From: Lithodes maja
Taxonomy: Eukaryota; Arthropoda; Malacostraca; Decapoda; Lithodidae
Assembly (NCBI GenBank): GCA_037953745.1
Contig: JBAKBP010007098.1
Location: 1-64,000 of the forward strand
Length of the DNA stretch: 64,000 bases
Reading direction: 5' to 3'
Position numbers and translations under genes: made by a program. The notes beneath the pieces are model-generated. The model was not told the origin of the DNA, searched no databases, and saw nothing but the letters and a program-made list of their open reading frames with translations. Positions 1-10,769 of the stretch are shown here, in pieces. Numbering within the stretch: position 1 is the stretch's first letter; the number at the start of each line of letters is the position of its first letter.

Positions 1-603
1 CTGCTTTGCTCGGTTGTGGTCCAACTAGGTGTTTCCCATAGAGAGGATTGGATAAAATCATTGCTTCCTTGTTCACAAGATCCACTAAATCTCTAAACGA
101 TGCTCCCCGACACCCATTTTCATTGATGTCATAGACTGATCTACGCCAACGATTTTGCATGTAATTGGGAAGTTTCTCCATTACTGCTCGAATAGTCTTG
201 GGATGCTCCATCTCTCTACTTCCCAGAGCAACGTCAGAAAATGCATATTTACAGGACTCTAGCATTATGGCAAATTTATTCAAACCTTGCACATCACTAG
301 CTGCTATAGCTGGCCAGTTATCTATTTTGTCAATGTAAGCGGAAGTGATTCTTTCTTGTCTACCATATTTGTTTTGCAGAAGCCTTCTTGCCTCCTGGTA
401 CCCAACCTCCGTTGGCATGTGAAGGCATGCTCTTACTATATCTTGGGGTTCTCCAGCCATAAATTGCTCCAAATAGTACAGCTTTTCTTCTTCATTACTT
501 AACTTGCTACTTATCATGGTTTCAAATGATCTTATAAATTACCTGTAGTGTGTGTAGTCGCCTGAGAAAGTTCGAATTTCCATCTTCGGCATTAAACTTT
601 TAA
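1..603 (-). pseudogene. BEL/Pao-like Gag, DUF1759-type segment, broken
   Basis: Read on the minus strand, this stretch encodes a capsid-like Gag segment of the DUF1759 type found in BEL/Pao retrotransposons. It contains the motif RTFSGDY, a helix-rich block with EGEA-like AGEPQDIV, the run ARRLLQNKYG, and later KLPNYMQNRWRRSVYD. The sequence leaves the window at base 1, so protease and RT are not seen. An in-frame TAA at about 538-540 interrupts it, and it is one reading frame away from the upstream Gag block (606-2495). The region therefore cannot make an intact protein here. The family call rests on motif similarity by eye; BEL/Pao is likelier than gypsy because of the FSGD...W/R-type signature. 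Confidence 0.65.
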
Positions 604-605
604 GG

Positions 606-2495
606 TTATAAGCAATCAGTGTTTCCATTAAATATATCTTTAATTCCAGCAGTATTTGGAATACCTGTATCTCCTACCAAGTGTTTATCATCTCTTGAAG
701 GAAGGATATCAACCTGCCTACTACCTGGTTCAGCTGTCAAACCTTGCCTAGCTTGATAGGACTCAAGAGGGTTAGTGGAAAACTGATTATATCCAGACTC
801 TGGTGTGTTAGTAAGCCTATTATATCCAGACTCTGGTGTGTTAGTAAGCCTATTATATCCAGACTCTGGTGTGTTAGTAAGCCTATTATATCCAGACTCT
901 GGTGTGTTAGTAAGCCTATTATATCCTGACTCTGGTGTGTTAGTAAGCCTATTATATCCAGACTCTGGTGTGTTAGTAAGCCTATTATATCCAGACTCTG
1001 GTGTGTTAGTAAGCCTATTATATCCAGACTCTGGTGTGTTAGTAAGCCTATTATATCCTGACTCTGGTGTGTTAGTAAGCCTATTATATCCTGACTCTGG
1101 TGTGTTAGTAAGCCTATTATATCCTGACTCTGGTGTGTTAGTAAGCCTATTATATCCTGACTCTGGTGTGTTAGTAAGCCTATTATATCCTGACTCTGGT
1201 GTGTTAGTAAGCCTATTATATCCAGACTCTGGTGTGTTAGTAAGCCTATTATATCCAGACTCTGGTGTGTTAGTAAGCCTATTATATCCTGACTCTGGTG
1301 TGTTAGTAAGCCTATTATATCCTGACTCTGGTGTGTTAGTAAGCCTATTATATCCAGACTCTGGTGTGTTAGTAAGCCTATTATATCCAGACTCTGGTGT
1401 GTTAGTAAGCCTATTATATCCTGACTCTGGTGTGTTAGTAAGCCTATTATATCCTGACTCTGGTGTGTTAGTAAGCCTATTATATCCAGACTCTGGTGTG
1501 TTAGTAAGCCTATTATATCCAGACTCTGGTGTGTTAGTAAGCCTATTATATCCAGACTCTGGTGTGTTAGTAAGCCTATTATATCCAGACTCTGGTGTGT
1601 TAGTAAGCCTATTATATCCTGACTCTGGTGTGTTAGTAAGCCTATTATATCCTGACTCTGGTGTGTTAGTAAGCCTATTATATCCAGACTCTGGTGTGTT
1701 AGTAAGCCTATTATATCCAGACTCTGGTGTGTTAGTAAGCCTATTATATCCAGACTCTGGTGTGTTAGTAAGCCTATTATATCCTGACTCTGGTGTGTTA
1801 GTAAGCCTATTATATCCTGACTCTGGTGTGTTAGTAAGCCTATTATATCCAGACTCTGGTGTGTTAGTAAGCCTATTATATCCAGACTCTGGTGTGTTAG
1901 TAAGCCTATTATATCCAGACTCTGGTGTGTTAGTAAGCCTATTATATCCAGACTCTGGTGTGTTAGTAAGCCTATTATATCCTGACTCTGGTGTGTTAGT
2001 AAGCCTATTATATCCTGACTCTGGTGTGTTAGTAAGCCTATTATATCCAGACTCTGGTGTGTTAGTAAGCCTATTATATCCAGACTCTGGTGTGTTAGTA
2101 AGCCTATTATATCCAGACTCTGGTGTGTTAGTAAGCCTATTATATCCAGACTCTGGTGTATTAGTAAGCCTATTATATCCAGACTCTGGTGTGTTAGTAA
2201 GCCTATTAGGAAAGCTAGATCTATTTCTTAATGGTAGAGACTGACAATCTTCAAGTACACTATCCTGACCACCTGTATGCCTTAAACTACCAGCTGCCTG
2301 ATAAGATGGATCTTGCTTCTCTACTAAGTGACTTCTGTCATTACCCAAGATGGGAACAATAGAGTCCTTCCTAACTTTATCACCAACACCAGAACTTGGG
2401 TAAAATGATCTCGCTTCAACATTTAGACTAGTAGAACAACGCAAGGAGCGAACAGAACCTACCCTTGATGTCTTGCCTGCCTCACTCTCTAAGTC
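606..2495 (-). pseudogene. Gag linker with 43-copy 11-residue repeat (BEL/Pao-like element)
   Basis: This is the middle part of the same minus-strand Gag. A Ser-rich linker is followed by 43 tandem copies of the 11-residue motif NRLTNTPESGY and then by a short tail. It is in frame with the SAP-bearing block at 2496-2957; only one TAA at 2496-2498 separates them. Its 3' end stops at 606, and the DUF1759 block continues in another frame. The repeat looks disordered, polar and low in hydrophobics, so it is probably a spacer rather than a folded domain. I know no Gag with this repeat. Confidence 0.6.
784..2206 (-). repeat. 33-bp coding minisatellite, 43 units
   Basis: Forty-three head-to-tail 33-bp units were counted by reading the sequence. 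The only variation inside the array is an A/T change giving Ser TCT or TCA (27 of one type, 16 of the other), plus one C/T change near 2160 that is Asn either way. All variants seen are synonymous on the Gag strand. The two unit types come in blocks such as aaaatt, aaatt and aatt, so larger blocks of 4-6 units have been duplicated. Because 33 is a multiple of three, the opposite strand is also open (805-2244); I treat that as a shadow. Confidence 0.95.
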
Positions 2496-2957
2496 TTAAT
2501 AAACCTTCTCCCTGGCACTGGCTTCTACTATCTCAGCCTCTATATCTAACCTTTCTTTGTCCTTTTGAATCCTAAACTCTTTCTCCTCCAATTCTCTCTT
2601 TTTCTCAAGTATTTTATATTTCGCCAACAATCCTGCCTTCCTAGCAGCTTCCATGGCTCGTGTAACCCTGATTGAACTTGAAAATGAAGATGTAGACTTA
2701 CGAGAATATTTAGACGCCTGGGAAACACTGTCTTCAGGACTAATATGTTGACTATCACTATCTCTTTCATCTTGCTGTTCAGTTTCCTTTTGGCTAGATA
2801 CATTTTCCTCTTTTTTAGACATTAAAGTTTCAATATCATTACCTTCGGCTTCCAACAACTTCCGAAGTCTGTCAATTAAGGCTGCTTTAGTCCCTCTTGT
2901 GTCGGCATTCCGCTTCCTTAATTCAGTTTTACAGTCTACTAGTGTGATTTTATCCAT
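2496..2957 (-). pseudogene. Gag N-terminus with SAP-like domain and coiled coil
   Basis: From the ATG at 2957 the minus strand reads a SAP-like helix-turn-helix (residues about 1-35: short leucine-spaced helix, then RGTKAALIDRLRKLL). An acidic, Ser-rich linker follows, then a long charged helix (about 100-150) typical of a coiled coil (EKKRELEEKEFRIQKDKERL). SAP domains bind nucleic acid in other families. Here it is the N-terminal part of a retrotransposon Gag, since the downstream frame leads into the minisatellite and the DUF1759-type block. The TAA at 2496-2498 breaks it from the rest. The start is chosen as the first ATG before the SAP helix. Confidence 0.55.
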
Positions 2958-2978
2958 CTTTAATATGAATACTTCCAA

Positions 2979-5079
2979 TGATAGGCCTCAGAGTGAAATG
3001 ATGCACACAATTAAAGCATCTATTAAACATTCATCGGCTAAAGAACATTTAAAATTACAAATAGTGGACTAGTAATTAGTAGCCAGAGCATCTGGTAAAA
3101 AGGAAACTATAAACTGCCCTAACCTAATGGAAACACTGACCAAAATGAGGGTTGGCATTATTGACATTGACGCTCTAGGACACACCGGCATCTTGAGGCT
3201 AACCTACACACTTTGATTCTGAGTCAGTAAGAAAACTAGGTCAATTATGCACAATTATAAAGTCCGCGTGATCATTGTCCTCGTGTCATGCCGTTGATGA
3301 TCTCAATGGGCGAGTGGAGGTGGTCATGGAGATGAAGTGAAGAAGAGGTCCATCAGAACAGCAGGCTGAGTGAACCTCCAGGCAGTAGATGGCGCTAAAA
3401 CTTCCGACAGCAGAAGACGCTTGAAACTGTAGAAGTCCTAGTTGTCTAAAGGGGGAATAGTTGCAAACTCCTTGTAGCCGTCCAACTTTTATTCATGGCT
3501 CTGCTACAAACTGGTTTCTGTGAACAAGGGTTACAAATAAACCAACCGTACATATGATGAAGCCCAATGCAACACACAGTAATATTAGGGCGAAACAATA
3601 ACCCCTATCTATAAACTGACTCAGTCATGGCTTAAACGTTGAACATTATATGAAAACCCTTCATAAGAATTATAAAGGCAGACGGCTAAATTTAAGCTAT
3701 TAAAATAAAGCAAGCAAAATTAATTACTCAATAAAGTTCCAGCTCCAATCAACTAGGGCACTAACCAAGCTAACAAACAAAAGAAAATTATAATCTGGAG
3801 CATCGAAATATCACAAGATTCAGCAACTATTATGGTCACCTTGAACATCACCATTATTATATAGGCCTATCATTATTGAAGATAGTTTAACAACACGGCT
3901 GGGACTATAATTAAACTTTTAGGACTGGCCAGAAAGATTATAGTTGACATCTATAAACTAACACAAAGTAAATGCCATATTGAAAAAATTTAATCAATTA
4001 CGTTTCACTATACCAGTACCTCATTAGCATCATCAAACAAGCCTGGTCCCAGGCCTACCAATCCCAAACATGGGTCACTCTGGTTTATAATTCTTCAATA
4101 TAATTAAATGAACACTTAAATTATACAAAACATACCAACATTATTTACGATAACAAAAGTTTTGTTTTTTATAGCCTCAATAAATCCGAAGCACTTCAAA
4201 GACAAACTGAAGCTGCTCCGATAATCCTTACACTTATAATTTGTTACTGCCACTCATGAAAGTTGTTTTAGCCGAAAAGCTATAACACTGGAATTCACGA
4301 ATATAAGTAATCGTATATTCTAAGTCATCTATTTTATAAAATGTGACACAGGTTATATTAAAATTAATCAAAACTAAACAATTAGTATGGTGAACAAATG
4401 ACGTACGCGACCTTGTATGAGTGACTGAACAAATAGTTACTCAGTTAAAGTTGGACTTCAAAGGCTATCAATCCACTTGGATTATTATGCTAGCACATTG
4501 TAAGTCAAGAATAGCGTCAGGATTGGATCCTCTCTGAGAGAACCCCAGTCCCTTGTGAACAAATAGAATCAACTGGTTACCTATAGGCCTACAGGAAAAT
4601 TATAAGGAAAGAAAGTTGGTAAATATATACTTAACATTATTTTATGAAAATTGTTGGCGAATTGTTGTATTTGGTTGTGAAGATGAGGCCAATACAATTG
4701 ATACTCATCCACTATATTGACTATATATTTATTCCCCGTCTTAACTGATTCACCACCATTTGGGGGAGGTGATTGCACAGTGGATAGCGGTATGTATTGC
4801 AGACCTAAAGGACCTCAGATAGAGTCCACGCCAAACGTCCGAGGTGATCTGATCGTTCTTGCTGTTCTACAAGTATCCTGGCTACACCGACTCGTCAAGA
4901 AAACACCCCCTATATCGTCATGAATTCATAGTATAGAAGATGCCCGAGCATATTCGAAGATGAGTTGAACGACCGTATAGCTGCTCCCACCAAATCAAGT
5001 GATATGTATAAATAAGTTGTCGTCATCTGGTGTGACAGAAAGGAAGCAACCAGCACCTTGAAGCTCCACTGTAACCATC
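2979..5079. other. No gene seen; possible leader and LTR of the BEL/Pao-like element
   Basis: About 2.1 kb of AT-rich sequence without a convincing coding frame. On the minus strand it lies upstream of the Gag, so it should hold that element's leader and 5' LTR. A possible LTR runs from 3437 (TGTCTAAAGG) to about 4560 (CTTGTGAACA), with an AATAAA on the minus strand near 3495. I cannot confirm it without a second LTR copy. Near 4736-4832 a stretch vaguely resembles tRNA A and B boxes (GATTGCACAGTGG; ATAGAGTCC) and may be a decayed SINE head. Confidence 0.3.
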
Positions 5080-5537
5080 TAGTGTAGGTGTTCTTAAAGT
5101 AGTGCCTCAATACCCCCAGGGGGTATCGAAACCGGTGCTTGGGGGTATCCAAAAAGGCATCCTGGAAAATATTAAATTAATAATTTCGTGCACTGAATGG
5201 TGACTATGACTAACTGGCAACTACGAGTAGGGAGTGACTAACTGGCAACTGAATGAGCCCACATAGTGTTGTGTACAATAATGTAATGTGGCAAACAATC
5301 TGACAGTGAGGAAATACTTTGTGTAAGAATTATACTTTATTCATTTATTTACTGAAAATAAAAATAAAAGAGTCCATAGAATTCAGCTGTTTGTTCATAG
5401 CCGTCCGGTTTTCTCTTTTTTACAGGAAATTAAAAGTTAAAAGTCGGGAGTCGTAGGCTAATATCGGAAAGGGGGTATCAGGTTGACTTGGAGTTGAACT
5501 TTGGGGTATCGGGGCTGAAAAACTTCAAGAACCACTG
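5080..5537. repeat. hAT-like MITE, degraded
   Basis: The two ends are inverted and similar. The left end reads TAGTGTAGGTGTTCTTAAAG then ...CAATACCCCC. The right end on the opposite strand reads CAGTGGTTCTTGAAG then ...CGATACCCC. A CAGTGGTTCT-type terminus is typical of hAT transposons with BED-type transposases. No transposase is encoded in the roughly 458 bp, and I find no clean 8-bp target duplication, so this is an old non-autonomous copy if the call is right. Confidence 0.4.
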
Positions 5538-5689
5538 AGATTCTAGTGCGACACATATTAAGCACCCAATGTCTCGAAGCTTCAATCGATAATCTTGGGG
5601 CCTCGTAAAAGTTACAGGTTACTGAACAGCCTACAGTCCCGTGGTTGAGACATAGGACAAACATTATAATAAATAAATAATTGTCATCA

Positions 5690-5845
5690 TATTCTGGTTA
5701 CCATTAGACGTTTTTCTTTAGTTTGCAATCTACCTGTACGACTCAAACCCTCTTATTAACATAGGTCCTTTCTAAACTGCATAAAACCATCTAATTTTAG
5801 TCAGAATCAGAGGTAAATAGGCGTCTTGGTGGTGAAAAGGTTAAA
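5690..5845. repeat. Decayed TTAA-type MITE relative
   Basis: The internal sequence (AGGTCCTTTCTAAACTGC ... GTCAGAATCAGAGG ... GGCGTCTTGGTGGTG then GGTTAA) resembles the right half of the TTAA-flanked MITE at 6555-6759. The left end is not recognisable. It is probably an older copy of the same family. Confidence 0.35.
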
Positions 5846-5919
5846 TACGTGTGAAATTAAACAATAATTCTCTGTTTAATATTTACTAATGTGCATTATG
5901 CGAAACATAATGTTTCTAG

Positions 5920-5957
<38 letters not shown>

Positions 5958-5959
5958 GT
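5920..5959. repeat. TA-rich microsatellite
   Basis: A run of TA dinucleotides with TATATG interruptions, directly in front of the SINE at 5961. Confidence 0.9.
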
Positions 5960-5960
5960 A

Positions 5961-6519
5961 AGGGGAGGTGTGGTGGAGTGGTCTTGCCACTGGCCTGGTA
6001 ATCCAAAGGTCCCGGGTTCAAATCCCGATGTATCAATGGGAAGATATTATTGGGATGGAATTTGTGCTGTACCTAGTATCAGTGCATTACCACAAGCCCA
6101 CCGAAACGTCAATAAAATACCCTCATTGTTCCCTGATTAAATAGCACTGTATGAATATTCCCATATTCAAAATATGCTACAGGGGTGCAATGCCTGGTGA
6201 GTTATCTGCTCAACAGGTGGTGTTGTGTGTGTGTAAGTGTGAGAGTCCGAGTGTAGGGGGTGAGACAGTGAAGCACGGGAACGAGATGGCTTCAGAGATG
6301 GGGTCGTTTCGGGCCATGAGTGAGCACCATGCCTCATGTGAAGGCAAGATGGCAGGTGCTCGTTGTACTCTACGTGCTTCACATGTCTCACTCCCTAGAC
6401 TGGAACAAGACCTCACGGGCTTCACTGTTCATTGTAAAGCGGTGAATGTTAAGGCTCTCAGCCTATGCCCGAGAGGAAGTAAGTTGGAATATAGAAAAAA
6501 AAAAAAAAAAAAAAAAAAA
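5961..6519 (+). mobile_element. tRNA-derived SINE, copy 1
   Basis: The head is tRNA-like: A-box-like GTGGTGGAGTGG and B box GGTTCAAATCC. The anticodon-arm position reads TGGTAAT, best fitted as a tRNA-Thr-type (GGT) arm. A body of about 480 bp follows and ends GTTGGAATATAG plus an A-tract (6496-6519). Near-identical sequence recurs inverted at 13723-14283 and as a diverged subfamily at 31910-32404, which fixes the element length. It is non-coding; any open frames through it are incidental. Pol III transcription and LINE-dependent copying are inferred from the family type. Confidence 0.85.
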
Positions 6520-6554
6520 TATGGGTGTGTGTGTGTGTGTGTGATATATATTAA

Positions 6555-6759
6555 CCCTTTGAGTATCAGCGACGTGTTATATTTTATTCTAGCTATATTT
6601 AGACGATATTATGCAGCTTAATACAGATCTGTAGTAGTTAAAAGGGTTGGTTGAAATCGTTTGAAGCCTTATTATTGCTAGAGGTCCTTCCTAAGCTTAA
6701 CTAAATCGTCTAATAGTTGTCAGAATAGGATGAAAAGGACGCCTCTGGTACTGTATGGG
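6555..6759. mobile_element. TTAA-flanked MITE (piggyBac type), 205 bp
   Basis: It is flanked by TTAA on both sides (6551-6554 and 6760-6763). The termini are inverted: CCCTTTGAGTATCAG on the left, and CCCATACAGTACCAG on the right read on the minus strand; about 14 of the first 20 bases agree. TTAA duplication with CCC-starting termini is the piggyBac signature. It carries no transposase. A (TG)n run precedes it at about 6523-6543. From 6764 to 6965 I see nothing. Confidence 0.6.
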
Positions 6760-7153
6760 TTAAACACAGCTAAAAAGTATTAAGATTCTCGCATTGTGTA
6801 TACATAGCAGCTTATTTATGTATATATTTTCAGATGCACCATTGTCATTCTAATAACTAATTTATATACCTTTAATTATAGCTTTCTATATTAAAATTAT
6901 TTATTTCCTGTACATTAATTTTATAGTAATATGTTTCGTGATTAAGTTTATTCAAAGCTAAATCTTACCCCCTGGGGGTTAGGGAATAGAATATGCCCCA
7001 CGTGCCTTCTGCGTGTCGTAAGAGGCGACTAAAGAGGTTGGGTCGGTGGGCTTGCGACCCCCACCCGGAAAAAATATCTAAGCAAAGAAAAACGAACGAA
7101 CAGCCTCGGATGCGGACGGAACCAACGTTGACGAACCACGACCGACTAAGGAC

Positions 7154-8902
7154 ATGCCTTCGGACATTCTGAGAATGGCTACATGGAATGTTAGTGGCAT
7201 GAATGATGGCACAAAAGAGAGAGAGGTTCTGGAAGTGTTAGTGAATGCCAGGCTGGATGTATGTGGAATGACAGAGACCAAATGGAAAGGTTCAGATGTG
7301 AGAGAGTGGGAGTGTGGAATGGGTGTGTGTGCTGGAGTGAGTGAAGGAACAGCGAGAGAAGGTGCATGTTTGTTTGTAACTAGCAAATGGAAGGAATGTG
7401 TAAGAGAGTATGGGTCTGTGGGTTCAAGGATTGTGTGGGTGAGAATGAAAGTAGGAATACAAACGTGGGTGATTGTATGCGTGTATGCCCCGACAGAGGA
7501 TATACTTGAAAGAAAGAAAGAGGAGTTCTGGATGAATGTGGAGGCGTGCCTGGAGAAGTTTGACAAGAACGAAAGAATATTTCTGATTGGGGATATGAAT
7601 GGTAAGGTGGGTGATAGGAAAGTTGAGGGAGTGGTGGGAGGGTGGGGGGTACCATCAGAGGTGAATGGGAATGGTAGTGCACTTGTGGACGTATGTGTGG
7701 GGAGGAGGCTGTGGATAGCCAACACCTTCTTCCGACACAGAATGATCCACAGGTACACGTGGAAACGGATGTTGACGATGAAGGATAAGACAGTGGTGGA
7801 ACGAAAGTCATTGATTGATTATGTATGTGTGGATGAACGAATGAAGAAATCTGTGATGGATGCTAGGGCGTATAGGGGTATTGGAGGGGGTCTGTCTGAT
7901 CATTATGTAGTGGTAGCTAAGGTTAGGATACAAAAGAAGTGGGTGAGGAGAGCGGGAGGGAGGCGAGAGGAGGGTGGAATGGTGAGGAGGGTGGAGAGGT
8001 TGCAGGAGGAGGAAGTCAGGGAGGAGTACAGGAGAGCAGTGGAGAGACGACTAGGTGGGTTCGACCTGGAAGTTATGGAGGAAGTGGAGGAGATGAGCAA
8101 GGTGTTTAAGGATGAGATCTGTGCAGCATGTGAGGAGGTGTGTGGAGTGAGGAGAAGAGGGAGGGGAGTGAAAGGTACAGCATGGTGGACAGAAGAGGTA
8201 AGAATAGCTGTGGAAGAAAAGAAGAAAGCATATAGAGAGTGGTTGGGTAGTAGAGGGAATGAAGATTCCGAGAGACAGAAACGAGCGAGGTACGTGGAGA
8301 GTAAGAGGGTGGTGAAGAGAGTAGTGAAGGAAAGTAAGAGAAGAGTAGATGAGGAATTTGGAAGGAATCTGAGTGTAAAATGGAGGGAGAGTAAGAAACT
8401 GTTCTGGAAAGAAGTCAAGAAAGTTAGGGAAGGTAGCAAGGGAAACAGTAAGGGTGTGAAAGATAAGAATGGGAGAATGCTAGCCGAGAAGCAAGAGAGA
8501 GTCGAAAGATGGAGGGAGTACTTCAGTGAGTTGCTAAATGAAAGGAATGAAGAGCCAGCAAACATAGCTGGATATGGTATGGGAGGGAGAAGAAGAGAAG
8601 TAGTGGAGGAGGAGGTGGGAATCAGGAGGTCAGAAGTGTGGGAAGCCATGAAAAGAGTGAAGTTGGGGAAAGCACCAGGAACAGATGGAGTGTGTGGGGA
8701 AATGTTGAGGTATGGTGGTGAGATAGTGATAGAATGGGTATGGAAAATGTGCAAACTAGCATGGGAGAAGGGGAGTGCACCCGATGACTGGAAGACTGGC
8801 ATAATAGTCCCCCTATATAAGGGCAAAGGGGAAAGAGGAGTGTGTGGTAACCACCGAGGAATAATTATGTCTTCTAAGCGTAGTAGGGAAGGTATACAGT
8901 AG
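7154..8902 (+). pseudogene. RTE-A endonuclease and start of reverse transcriptase (5' half)
   Basis: From the ATG at 7154 the frame encodes an endonuclease/exonuclease/phosphatase-type nuclease (ATWNVSGM at residues 9-16, MTETKWKG at about 39, GDMNGKVG at about 150, SDHYVVV at about 255). This domain nicks target DNA for target-primed reverse transcription. A basic, Glu/Arg-rich linker follows, then the start of RT (KAPGTDGVCGEMLR, DWKTGIIVPLYKGKG). The last residues after NHRGI depart from the RT pattern because a small indel near 8866-8878 shifts the frame; the RT then continues in another frame. Confidence 0.8.
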
Positions 8903-10172
8903 GGTAGTGATTGAGAGAGTGAGAGTGAGAACGGAGAAATGGATAGGCGACGAGCAGGGAGGTTTTAGGAAGGGAAGAGGATGTGTAGATCAGATTTTTA
9001 CCCTGAATTGTGTTGTGGAGAAGTATCTGGAGAAGAAACAAAAGGTGTATGTTGCCTTTATGGACTTGGAGAAGGCCTATGACAGAGTGGATAGAGAAGG
9101 TTTGTGGAAAGTACTTAGAATATACGGAGTAGAGGGCAAGTTGCTGAAAGCAGTGAAGAGCATGTATGAGGGTGCAAAGGCGGCAGTACGTGTGGAGAGT
9201 GAGCAGAGCGAGTTCTTTGACCTGAATGTTGGTTTGAAACAGAGGTGTGTGATGTCCCCGTGGATGTTTACTGTATATATGGATGGAGTTATGAAAGAAA
9301 TACTATCAAGAGCAGTGGATGTTGGTGTATCGCTGAAAAGGGAGGGAATTGAGTGGAAGCTACCTATACTGCTGTTTGCGGATGATACAGTTCTGATGAG
9401 TGATAATGAATGGGAGTTGCAGGGTCTGGTAAATGAGTTTGGAACAGTGTGCGAAAAACGGAATTTGAAGGTAAATACGGGGAAGAGCAAGGTTATGGTC
9501 TTCGAAAGGGGTGAAGTCACAGAGCGTGAGGTGAAGCTGAATGGTCAGGCTATGGAGATCGTCAACTCTTTTAAGTATCTGGGCAGTGTGTTGAGTAAAG
9601 ATGGGACTATGGATGAAGAGGTGCGGGAGAGGGTACAACAGGGGAAGAGGGTTGTAGGAACGCTAAAAGCAGTAACAAGAAATAGGGTGGTCAGTATGGA
9701 AGTGAAGAAGTCCTTGCATGACAGTGTGGTAATCCCGACACTGACTTACGGAAGCGAAGCATGGACGTTGGTTGAGAGACTCAGACCAAGAGTGAGAGCA
9801 GTGGAAATGAAGTACTTAAGGAGTGCGTGCGGAGTTACATGGAGGGATAGACAGACTTATGAGGAAGTAAGAAGGAGGTGTGGTGTGGAGGTAGATGTGC
9901 TGAAAAGTGTGAAAAGGAACAACTTGAGATGGTTCGGCCATATGGAACCTATGGAAAGCGAGATAATGACTAAGAGGGTGTACGAGAGCGAGGTGGAGGG
10001 ACAGAGGGGGAGAGGTAGACCGAATATGAAATGGAAGGATGGAGTGAGGAACTACATGAACGAAGGCGGTGCTGGTTGGGGGGAGGGGCGTCGACTGACT
10101 GGGGACAGAGGTGCATGGGGCGGTTCGTTCGGGGCCACCCCTTCGGGGATCACGGCGTCAGGCAATAGATAG
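8880..10172 (+). pseudogene. RTE-A reverse transcriptase (3' half)
   Basis: This is the continuation of the LINE RT after the frameshift. It shows GFRKGRGCVDQIF, the catalytic motif A block FMDLEKAYDRVDR, and motif C LLFADDTVLM with both Asp residues. The thumb and C-terminal region end in RWFGHM and a GRGRPNMKWK box. The YADD-type core is intact, so this copy decayed only lightly. The frame has no ATG at its start because it is the shifted remainder of the upstream frame, not a separate gene. It ends about eight bases before the ATAG-repeat tail. Confidence 0.8.
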
Positions 10173-10180
10173 ATAGATAG

Positions 10181-10374
10181 AAATCTTAAGGAACTTATAT
10201 GTTTTGTAGGTCTAATGATGACCAAAGTTTGATATAGAAACGTCACAAATATAGAAAATATATATCTTGGCATTGATTTTCATCCATATCAACCGCCTAC
10301 GCTTCCCGAGAGGAGAGTCAATTGTTTCAGTTATACATATATATATATATATATTATATATAAGCGGATAAGTT
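10181..10374. other. Short spacer with TA microsatellite
   Basis: No gene seen. A TA repeat lies at about 10336-10364. The spacer separates the LINE tail from an inverted LINE fragment. Confidence 0.6.
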
Positions 10375-10765
10375 AAAAGATAGAAACAAGTCATGAATAT
10401 TGGACCGATCTTCGAAGCGATCCGACATACAGGTGGGTTGCTGAACTAACTGCTCTAGGTCACTTAGGATAGAAATGTGTTTGTCACAAAGTTGGTCAGT
10501 GGAACAAGAGGAAAGCCATTGGCAGTGGTGAACATTGAAATCTCGTAAGATGGATATTTCTGCGAAAGCAGAGATGGATATAATGTGTTCCACTTTAGGG
10601 TTTAGATTGTCAAAACATTTGGGAAAGTCAAAAGAGTTCGGGGAAAGATTGACATCACAAAAATATTTAGTATGAGAGTGACAGGATAGTTTGAGCCATA
10701 AAGTTGAGAATTTAGAGGACTCAAAGTCAGGAACATGAGAGTCAATGTGTTTGTTGTGTACGTAT
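10375..10765 (-). pseudogene. Jockey-type LINE (family D) endonuclease fragment
   Basis: The minus strand reads part of a LINE endonuclease: a DFNVHHCQWLSS block followed by LEQLVQQPTCMSDRFEDRSN and IHDLFLSFNLSAY. The same protein type recurs at 42870-43225 (FVQHPTW...NIPDIFLTYNPSAY), so both belong to one family. The fragment is cut at its upstream end by the insertion of gypsy-1 at 10766. The frame is interrupted, and RT is absent. Confidence 0.6.
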
Positions 10766-10769
10766 ATAT

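Larger units (their letters stand above)
6966..10180 (+). mobile_element. RTE-like LINE (RTE-A), near full length
   Basis: Non-LTR retrotransposon with a leader from about 6966, apurinic-type endonuclease, reverse transcriptase and a C-terminal region ending WFGHM...GRGRPNMKWKDGV. The coding region runs almost to the tail, which is a short ATAG repeat (about 10164-10180). A very short 3' UTR plus a microsatellite tail fits RTE-type LINEs; the exact clade is not settled by eye. A nearly identical 5'-truncated copy lies at 36430-37119. One frameshift near 8870 separates the two halves of the coding region, so this copy is not autonomous as read. Confidence 0.8.

Noticed and set aside
784..2206. 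CRISPR-like array
   Set aside because: Units are contiguous without spacers, encode a continuous peptide, and the context is eukaryotic.
805..2244. 479-codon open frame on the plus strand through the minisatellite (VSLLYPDSGVL repeats)
   Set aside because: It is a by-product of the 33-bp period. The minus strand is in frame with SAP and coiled-coil Gag sequence, and variants are silent there.
5961..6030. Functional tRNA gene
   Set aside because: A and B boxes are present, but it is the head of a repeated SINE with a long body and A-tail; the same head occurs at 14210-14283 and 31910-31980.
6151..6621. 156-codon open frame across the SINE
   Set aside because: It reads through the SINE A-tract into poly-lysine and a TG repeat; the SINE is non-coding.
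7078..7811. Serine/threonine/proline-rich open frames opposite the RTE-A endonuclease
   Set aside because: They mirror the purine-rich sense strand of the LINE; composition explains them. The same holds for 7903-8826 and 9077-9520.
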